From positions 1,798,001-1,862,000 of the forward strand of contig NZ_AP028461.1 of assembly GCF_033097365.1 (NCBI RefSeq): a stretch of DNA of 64,000 bases, given 5' to 3'. The first letter of the stretch is position 1. Each line of letters opens with the position of its first letter. Of the stretch, positions 58,830-64,000 are shown piece by piece. The notes beneath the pieces are model-generated. The model was not told the origin of the DNA. It worked only from the letters and a program-made list of their open reading frames with translations, and did no database searches. Made by a program: the position numbers and the translations under genes. The DNA is from Actinoplanes sichuanensis. GTDB lineage: Bacteria > Actinomycetota > Actinomycetes > Mycobacteriales > Micromonosporaceae.

Positions 58830-59837
58830 GCCGTCACGCATCGGCAGGGCGCGCCTGACGCGGCTCAGGTGGCCTGCGGCGGCGGCCATCCGGGCCAGGC
58901 GCCTGGTCGCCGGGCGGCGGCGACGGTCGTAGGCGGCCAGGCCGACGGGGATCGCCGTGGTCTCGCGCAGGCAGTCGGCCAGGGCGACCGCGTCGATCAG
59001 GGCCTCGCAGGCGCCGCGGCCCAGATCCGGGGTCATCGCGTGCGCGGCGTCGCCGATCAGGGCGGCGTTTCCGCTGACATAGGTCGGCAGAGGCGGAGTG
59101 ACGTACACATCGTGGCGCAGGATACCGCCCTCGGTGACCGTGTCGAGGACCTGGCTCACCGGCGCCGCCCAACCGCCGAACATCCGTCGCAACGCGGCGG
59201 CCTCCGCGCCGGGATGGAAGTCGCCCTCCGGGGCGCCGCCCGCCGCGAACCAGTTGGTCCGGCCGCCCTCCTGCGGGGTCACGCCGAACTTGACGCCGCA
59301 GCCCCACACCTCGACGAACGTGCTGGTCGCCATGCCGTCGACGGTGCCGCGCCAGGCCGTGCCGCCGGAGTAGCGCGCCCGATACCCGGAACCGAACAGC
59401 TGCTCTCGGGTCCGGCTGAACACGCCGTCGGCCACCACGACCAGGTCCGCGTCGAGGCTGTCGATCCGGTCGACCGGGTCGGAGAAGCGCAGGTCCGCGA
59501 TGGTGGTGGCGGTGCCGTGCAGGATCTTGAGCAGGGCGGGCCGGGAGATCAGGTGGATCGGGTCGGCGGCCGGGGTACGGATGGTGACGATCCGTGAGCC
59601 GTCGGGGCGGCGTACCTCGCCCGACTCCTGCCGGGTGCCCGTTTCGCGTACCGCATGACCTGTCTTCAAAGCGTCGAGTGCCCGCAAAGCGGCAGGCCAC
59701 ATGCCCAGTGCCGTGCCGGTGATCGGCAGGGCCGAGTCCCGTTCGTGAACGGTGACCCGCCAACCGTCATTACCGAGAGCGATGGCGGTGGCGAGTCCGC
59801 CGATGCCGCCGCCGATGATCGCCGCATGTCGTCGCAT
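58791..59837 (-). CDS. FAD-dependent monooxygenase (PHBH-type)
   Basis: 348 residues from ATG 59837. Class A flavoprotein hydroxylase signatures: FAD Rossmann motif IIGGGIGGLATAIAL, the DG motif VVVADGVFSRTRE and the second FAD motif ALIGDAAHAMTPDLGRGACEALIDA. Such enzymes hydroxylate aromatic or polyketide-like substrates with NAD(P)H and oxygen. It diverges from a TetR gene across a 63-bp gap with a clear palindrome, so it is probably induced by that repressor's ligand. The frame is open further upstream but the Rossmann strand should begin near this ATG. Confidence 0.92.
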   Translation of the reverse strand: MRRHAAIIGGGIGGLATAIALGNDGWRVTVHERDSALPITGTALGMWPAALRALDALKTGHAVRETGTRQESGEVRRPDGSRIVTIRTPAADPIHLISRPALLKILHGTATTIADLRFSDPVDRIDSLDADLVVVADGVFSRTREQLFGSGYRARYSGGTAWRGTVDGMATSTFVEVWGCGVKFGVTPQEGGRTNWFAAGGAPEGDFHPGAEAAALRRMFGGWAAPVSQVLDTVTEGGILRHDVYVTPPLPTYVSGNAALIGDAAHAMTPDLGRGACEALIDAVALADCLRETTAIPVGLAAYDRRRRPATRRLARMAAAAGHLSRVRRALPMRDGLLRASMLAGPPA

Positions 59838-59856
59838 ACCCACACCGTACAACAGA

Positions 59857-59874
59857 TGTAGTTCTTCGACTACA
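59857..59874. promoter_or_regulatory. TetR operator-like palindrome TGTAGT-N6-ACTACA
   Basis: Perfect 6-bp arms around TCTTCG, in an AT-richer patch of the 63-bp divergent gap between the monooxygenase and its TetR neighbour; well placed to block both promoters. Confidence 0.75.
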
Positions 59875-59900
59875 GGTGTTGTGAGCGGTAGGGTGATCAC

Positions 59901-60473
59901 GTGCCCTCCCGTCAGGAAGACCTGCTCGACGCGGCCATCGGCGTTCTCGGGAACCAGGGCGTTCGGGCGCTGACCCACCGAGCGGTCGACGCCGCCGCCG
60001 GGATGCCGCTCGGATCCGCCGCCAACTACTTCAAGACGCGGGATGCGCTGATCAGCGCCGTCGTCGAACGCTTCGCCGAACGTGACCGGATCGCCTGGCG
60101 CGCGATCGCCGGATTCGTCCAGCCGTCCGATCCGGGCGAGCTGGCCACCGCGTTGACCGGCTATGTGCTGCGGGCACTCGGTCCGGAGCGGCCGGTCACC
60201 GTCGCCCGTTACGGCCTGTTCATCGAGGCGGCCCTTCGGCCCGCACTACAGGAGCATCTCGCGGAGTCCGCGGCCGAGCTGCGCCGCTGGGCGACGCAAT
60301 GGTTACGGGCGATAGGTTCAACCCAACCCGACGCCGACTGTACGGCCATAATGGACTACCTCGACGGGCTGATCCTGCACCAGCTCGCTTTCCCAGGCCC
60401 ACCCGACACCCTGGCCGCGGCCATCGACCGCACCGTCCGCACCCTGATCACCGTCAACCGGGCCGCTCCCTGA
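59901..60473 (+). CDS. TetR-family regulator of the adjacent monooxygenase
   Basis: 190 residues from GTG 59901. Helix-turn-helix about 5-50 (DLLDAAIGVLGNQGVRALTHRAVDAAAGMPLGSAANYF), then a ligand-binding helical domain (QLAFPGPPD helix near the end). The HRAVDAAAG/GSAANYF recognition pattern is typical of TetR regulators next to flavin monooxygenases. Likely represses itself and the divergent gene through the palindrome between them. Confidence 0.9.
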   Translation: MPSRQEDLLDAAIGVLGNQGVRALTHRAVDAAAGMPLGSAANYFKTRDALISAVVERFAERDRIAWRAIAGFVQPSDPGELATALTGYVLRALGPERPVTVARYGLFIEAALRPALQEHLAESAAELRRWATQWLRAIGSTQPDADCTAIMDYLDGLILHQLAFPGPPDTLAAAIDRTVRTLITVNRAAP

Positions 60474-60673
60474 CCCGGACCGGAAAGGTGCCGGGGCGCC
60501 GGAAGAGTGGGCCCGGCCGGACCGACCGTGCCCCGGCAAGCGCCCGGGGCGGCGGACCGGACCGGCCGTGTCCGGCGGGGTGCGCTGGCGGCGGACCGGC
60601 CCGGCGGGGCGTTGGGGTGTCGGACCGGGCCGGACCTGCTGTGCCGCGGCGGGGCGCCCGGGCGGCGAGCCGG
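60474..60673. other. 200-bp GC-rich intergenic region
   Basis: Gap between converging genes, very rich in CGG/GCC and CCGGxCCGG words. Several weak hairpins can be drawn, none clearly better than chance at this base composition. No gene seen. Confidence 0.4.
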
Positions 60674-62632
60674 TCAGCAGATGCCGAAGTGTCGCCTGAG
60701 CTGATGTGACGCCGCTCCGGCCGCCGCGCGGACCCGCGGATCGGGGTCGTCACGAAGCTCCCGCACCGGCTCGGCGGCGGCTCGGTCGCCGAGCCGGGCC
60801 AACGCGCCGATGGCGTTCACGCGGGTGATCGGATCACTGTCGGTGAGCGCCTCCAGCAGCTCTTTCTGTGGTTTCCAGTCGGGCTTGCGGCCGAGCAGCC
60901 AGAAATAGGCGCGCCGGACATGGACGTCCGATCCCGCCAGGTACAGGTACTGCTTCGGCCCGTCGATCGCGGCCAGTGAGCGGCCCGCGGCATGCCGGGC
61001 GCGGCGGCCCGGGGAGGTCCGGAACACCTGCCACAGGGTCGGCACCGCCCGGGGGTCGCCGATCCGGCCCAGTGCCGCCGCGGCCCGGCCGACGTGAACG
61101 GTGTCGCACAGCCGGATCAGCGCGGTCACCGCCCGCTCGTCGCCGTGCCGGGCCAGGACCCGGGCCGCGCGGTCCCGGACCACCGGATCCGGATCATCGC
61201 AGGCCGTGACAGCGACGGCGGTGACCTCGGGGCCGCCGATCCGATCCAGCGCCCGCAGCGCGTGGTCGCGGACCTCGGGGTCGGTGTGGCCCGCCAGGTC
61301 GATGAGCGTGGGTACGGCGTCGCGGGAGCCGATCTTGCCCAGTGCCTCGATGGACGAGATCTGCGCGGATCCCGCCTGCGCCATCCGGGACAGTGTGGGC
61401 ACGGCCTCGACGGCTCGCAGCTCACCCAGCGCGAACGGCCCCTCGTGCCACCACAGTTGCTCGGTGACCTGTTCCAGAAGGAGGGGCAGGGCGCGGTCGC
61501 GGTTCGCGGCGAGCCAGCCCCGGTCGTCGCGCCACGGCGGGTCGACCGGATCCAGAGGACGGTCCCGCAGCGCTGCCTCGGCCGCCGGACCGCCGATGGC
61601 CCGCAGGCGCCGCACCGCCTCACGCCGGGTCCAGCGCAGTCGCGGCTCGATGCCGCTCACCACCTGCCGGAGCAGGCTGATCTCCGCGTCGTCGCCGGGC
61701 CCGGCCAGTCCGCTGATGGCGGCCGTCGCGACGTTCGGGTCGGCGAGGTCGACCCGGCTGAGCAGCAGCGCGCGGTCCGCCGGGTTCCGGGCGGCGGCCC
61801 GGGCCACCACCGCGACCGACCGCTCCCAGTCGTCGGCCGCATCCCACCACTGCTCGGACATCCGGCGGATCGGCTCCAGAGCGCTGGTGTCCGGCTTCGA
61901 CGCGAGCGCGTAGATCGAACCGCGAACCGCGGTGAGACAGCAGGTGCGGGCCGGCCCCGCGACCTCCGCCCGGTAGGCGGCCAGCAGCTCGGCCGCCGCC
62001 TGCGCGTCGGCGCGCTGTTGGCGGCCCCGCGCGAACGGTCCGAGATGCTCGCCCGGGGCGAGGGCGCCCGGCACGGGCGCCGTCGGCGGGGCGGCGAGGG
62101 CGTCCGGCACCGGCACGGACGCCGACGGCGGGGTGGCGAGGGCGTCCGGCATCGGCACCGGCACGGGCACGGACGCCGACGGCGGGGTGGCGAGGGCGTC
62201 CGGCGCGGGCGGAGCGGGCGCCGACGGCGGGGCGGCCAGGCCCAACGACTCGGCGAGGCGTAGGTGCTGCCGGCCGAACAGGTGCGGGTGGTCATCGCCG
62301 TTCTCGGTGAGCACCGCATACCGGATCAGGGCCGCCGCCGGGTCACGGAGAAGTCGTTCGGTGAACGTCTCCGGCCAGTCGGCCGGCCCCTGCTGAACGG
62401 TCTCGACGAGCCGGACCACCGCCGCCGGCACACCGGCCCGGTACAGCTCGGTCGAGGTGACCCCGCGCCGTGGCACCGCATACAGCCAGGCCGCCTGCAC
62501 CTGCGTGGCGCTGCCCCCGGCCGCCGCGACGTGCCCGGCAACCCGCTCCAGATGATCGGTGAAGAGCCCGTCGCCGAAGGTCTGCCCACGATGTGCCCGG
62601 CCCGCGATCCGGCGTGCCTTCCCGAGTCCCAT
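60674..62632 (-). CDS. HEAT-repeat protein with degenerate RelA/SpoT-type HD domain
   Basis: 652 residues from ATG 62632, 20 bp after the MurG-like stop; the frame stays open to 63097 but that part is antisense to the MurG-like gene. Residues about 5-115 follow the RelA/SpoT HD pattern (KARRIAGRAHRGQ, DGLFTDHLERVAGHVAA, VTSTELYRAGVPAAVVRLVETV), but the segment expected to read LLHDVVEDT is WLYAVPRRGVT, so the HD dyad is missing and hydrolase activity is unlikely. Residues about 165-220 are a Pro/Ala/Val-rich repeat linker, and 220-652 are HEAT repeats (DPEVRDHALRALDRIGGPEV and similar). Probably a protein scaffold. Confidence 0.78.
   Translation of the reverse strand: MGLGKARRIAGRAHRGQTFGDGLFTDHLERVAGHVAAAGGSATQVQAAWLYAVPRRGVTSTELYRAGVPAAVVRLVETVQQGPADWPETFTERLLRDPAAALIRYAVLTENGDDHPHLFGRQHLRLAESLGLAAPPSAPAPPAPDALATPPSASVPVPVPMPDALATPPSASVPVPDALAAPPTAPVPGALAPGEHLGPFARGRQQRADAQAAAELLAAYRAEVAGPARTCCLTAVRGSIYALASKPDTSALEPIRRMSEQWWDAADDWERSVAVVARAAARNPADRALLLSRVDLADPNVATAAISGLAGPGDDAEISLLRQVVSGIEPRLRWTRREAVRRLRAIGGPAAEAALRDRPLDPVDPPWRDDRGWLAANRDRALPLLLEQVTEQLWWHEGPFALGELRAVEAVPTLSRMAQAGSAQISSIEALGKIGSRDAVPTLIDLAGHTDPEVRDHALRALDRIGGPEVTAVAVTACDDPDPVVRDRAARVLARHGDERAVTALIRLCDTVHVGRAAAALGRIGDPRAVPTLWQVFRTSPGRRARHAAGRSLAAIDGPKQYLYLAGSDVHVRRAYFWLLGRKPDWKPQKELLEALTDSDPITRVNAIGALARLGDRAAAEPVRELRDDPDPRVRAAAGAASHQLRRHFGIC
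62040..62240. repeat. in-frame Pro/Ala-rich repeats in the HEAT protein linker
   Basis: Repeated blocks sharing GACGCCGACGGCGGGGTGGCGAGGGCGTCCGGC-type words (unit about 39-51 bp). They encode PDALATPPSASVPVP units on the minus strand. Confidence 0.7.
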
Positions 62633-62652
62633 CAGGACATTGCACCGTATCG

Positions 62653-63825
62653 CTACAAGGCCCCCGCCGCGGCGGTGAGGATCTCGGTCACCACCTGGTC
62701 GGCGGCGGCCGGTTTGCCGTGGCCGGCGGCGTTGCGGGCCAGCGTCTCCCGCCGTTGCGGGTCGGCCAGCAGCAGGTTGAGTGTGTCGCGCAGGTGCTCC
62801 GGGGTGGCCTCGGCACCGTCGAGCATGACCGCCGCGTCCTGCTGGGACAGGTGCCGGGCGGTGATCCGCTGCTCGTCGCCCGCCGCGTGCGGGTAGGGGA
62901 CCAGCACACAGGCCTTGCCGAGGGCGGTCAGTTCGGCGACCGTGCCGGCGCCGCTGCGGGCGACCACGACGGCGGCCGCGGCCAGGAGATCGGGCAGCTC
63001 GTCGTGGATGAAGTCGAGAACGTGGTAGCGGTGCGCCAGGTGCGGTGGCAGACCGGCGGCGACCTGCTGCATCTCGGCGAGGCTGAGGCTGCCGCACTGG
63101 TGCACGATCTGGCAGTGCTGGAGCAGGTCGGGCAGCGCCCCGGAAAGCATTCGGTTGATCTGCTGGGCGCCGGCCGCGCCCCCGGTGACCAGCACGAGCG
63201 GCACCGCCGGGTCGAGCCCGAACGCCGCCAGCCCCTTGGCCGCGTCGCCGGTCAGGACGGCGGGCCGGATCGGGTTGCCGGTGACGACCGCGCGGGCGCG
63301 CGCCTTGGGCGGCAGGTGCTCCAGCGACGCCTCGTGGCTGAGCAGGATACGGGTGGCGACCCGGGCCAGGATGCGGTTGGCCAGGCCCAGGCTGAGGGTC
63401 TGCTCGTGCATCAGATAGGGCACCCGGAACAGCGCGGCGGCCAGCCCGATCGGCACCGACACGAAGCCGCCGGTGCTGAGCACGACCGCCGGGCGGGTCC
63501 GGGCGACGGTGAACGCGGCCTGCAGGATGCCCAGCGGGATCCGGAACGCGTCGACGAAGTTGCGGCCCAGGTCACGGGGGCTGACCGAGCGCCGCAGCTT
63601 GCCGGTGGTGACCGCTTTGAACGGGATGTGGTTGCGGACCGCGATCTTCGCTTCCAGACCCTCGGCCACGCCGACCCACAGCAGCTCGGGGGCGGCCCCG
63701 GTCTCGGCGAGCCGGGTCTGGAGGGCGTTGACCGTGGTCAGGGCGGGGTAGGTGTGCCCGCCGGTGCCGCCACCGGTGACGATCATGCGCAGTCCGCGCA
63801 GACGTTGGGTGCCGTAGACGGACAT
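62653..63825 (-). CDS. MurG-like glycosyltransferase, GT28
   Basis: 390 residues. MurG hallmarks: N-terminal GGGTGGHTYP loop, a second-domain nucleotide-sugar loop VTGGAAGAQQIN, VVARSGAGTVAEL and the GNPIRP motif. MurG transfers GlcNAc to lipid I in peptidoglycan synthesis. The usual GGSxGAxxLN motif is altered, and no mur/fts division-cluster genes surround it, so this is more likely a second copy acting on a related lipid-linked or secondary-metabolite acceptor than the housekeeping enzyme (inference). It is followed 20 bp later by the HEAT protein on the same strand. Confidence 0.85.
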   Translation of the reverse strand: MSVYGTQRLRGLRMIVTGGGTGGHTYPALTTVNALQTRLAETGAAPELLWVGVAEGLEAKIAVRNHIPFKAVTTGKLRRSVSPRDLGRNFVDAFRIPLGILQAAFTVARTRPAVVLSTGGFVSVPIGLAAALFRVPYLMHEQTLSLGLANRILARVATRILLSHEASLEHLPPKARARAVVTGNPIRPAVLTGDAAKGLAAFGLDPAVPLVLVTGGAAGAQQINRMLSGALPDLLQHCQIVHQCGSLSLAEMQQVAAGLPPHLAHRYHVLDFIHDELPDLLAAAAVVVARSGAGTVAELTALGKACVLVPYPHAAGDEQRITARHLSQQDAAVMLDGAEATPEHLRDTLNLLLADPQRRETLARNAAGHGKPAAADQVVTEILTAAAGAL

Positions 63826-63875
63826 GTGAAACCACTCCGAGCGTGCCGTGCCGATGGGACGCCGCAGTCTACGCC

Positions 63876-63955
63876 GTCACCGGCGGCCGCCCACAAAAGT
63901 CACCGGCGGCCGCCCACGGAAGTCACCGGCGGCCGCCGACGAAAGTCACCGACGG
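63876..63955. repeat. 23-bp tandem repeat at the end of a gene
   Basis: Three 23-bp units (63876, 63899, 63922) beginning GTCACCGGCGGCCGCC plus a partial fourth. The unit equals the last coding bases and stop codon of the minus-strand gene entering from the right. Confidence 0.9.
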
Positions 63956-64000
63956 GACGGCCGCGGCCAGCGCCCAGTCGTGACCGATGTCGGCCGCGGT
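63923..64000 (-). CDS. C-terminal end of an unknown gene (runs off window)
   Basis: The last 25 codons of a minus-strand frame: TAADIGHDWALAAAVPSV, then TFVGGRR and TGA at 63923-63925. Too short to identify. It is upstream of, and probably co-transcribed with, the MurG-like gene. Its final 23 bases are duplicated twice past the stop. Confidence 0.4.
   Translation of the reverse strand, partial: TAADIGHDWALAAAVPSVTFVGGRR

Noticed and set aside
62633..63097. Upstream extension of the HEAT protein
   Set aside because: Arg-rich antisense-type sequence opposite the end of the MurG-like gene; the HD-like domain begins at the ATG at 62632.

Overview
The window is very GC-rich and gene-dense. GTG and TTG starts are common, 4-bp ATGA/GTGA stop-start overlaps are frequent, and it is rich in ECF-type sigma factors, secreted discoidin-bearing glycosidases and ABC sugar importers that have no ATPase gene of their own. 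This points to a soil or plant-associated filamentous actinomycete, most likely Micromonosporaceae (Actinoplanes-like); that placement is inference. I saw no tRNA, rRNA, CRISPR array, intact insertion sequence or prophage.

Layout. 1-9 kb: a HEAT-protein fragment, two small membrane genes, and a divergent galactomannan-type pair: GH36 alpha-galactosidase with a ROK regulator on the minus strand, GH2 beta-mannosidase with a LacI-like protein lacking its DNA-binding domain on the plus strand. 9.3-17.4 kb: a repeat-tailed membrane protein, then five tightly coupled plus-strand genes (NYN nuclease-zinc ribbon-FHA, a GCS2-like ligase relative, a zinc-finger array protein, a vWA protein with a CDC48-N-like front end, and a Ser/Thr kinase with a putative propeller). 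I do not recognise this set as a named system; it is the best candidate here for an undescribed phospho-signalling or conflict system. 17.4-21.4 kb: hypothetical protein, APH-type kinase, ECF sigma with a membrane-anchored partner, 2H phosphoesterase.

21.4-40 kb: a large arabinoside locus. A secreted metallopeptidase diverges from an operon of ABC importer (binding protein, two permeases), GH127, a second GH127/146-like enzyme with a nested LamG domain, a giant (alpha/alpha)6 enzyme (GH121-like), GH43, and a WxL/DUF916-type surface pair. The order parallels the bifidobacterial hypBA1/hypBA2/hypAA locus for hydroxyproline-linked L-arabinosides of plant extensins. CGAAA-spacer-TTTCG palindromes recur at this operon, at a second ABC importer (43.4-46.5 kb) and at a distant secreted metallopeptidase (54.4 kb), suggesting one regulon.

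40-64 kb: a PD-(D/E)XK-like protein, a TetR/SDR pair with shared operator-like sites, the second importer, a nucleotidyltransferase-methyltransferase fusion, ankyrin protein, a DGPF/ECF42 pair, a one-polypeptide sigma/zinc-anti-sigma/membrane/extracellular-sensor protein divergent from a lipoprotein homologous to its sensor half, a C39/BtrH-like protein, a TetR/FAD-monooxygenase pair around a palindrome, a degenerate-HD HEAT protein and a MurG-like glycosyltransferase. Several genes carry in-frame tandem repeats (45, 27 and 23 bp units). No gap between genes exceeds 300 bp.
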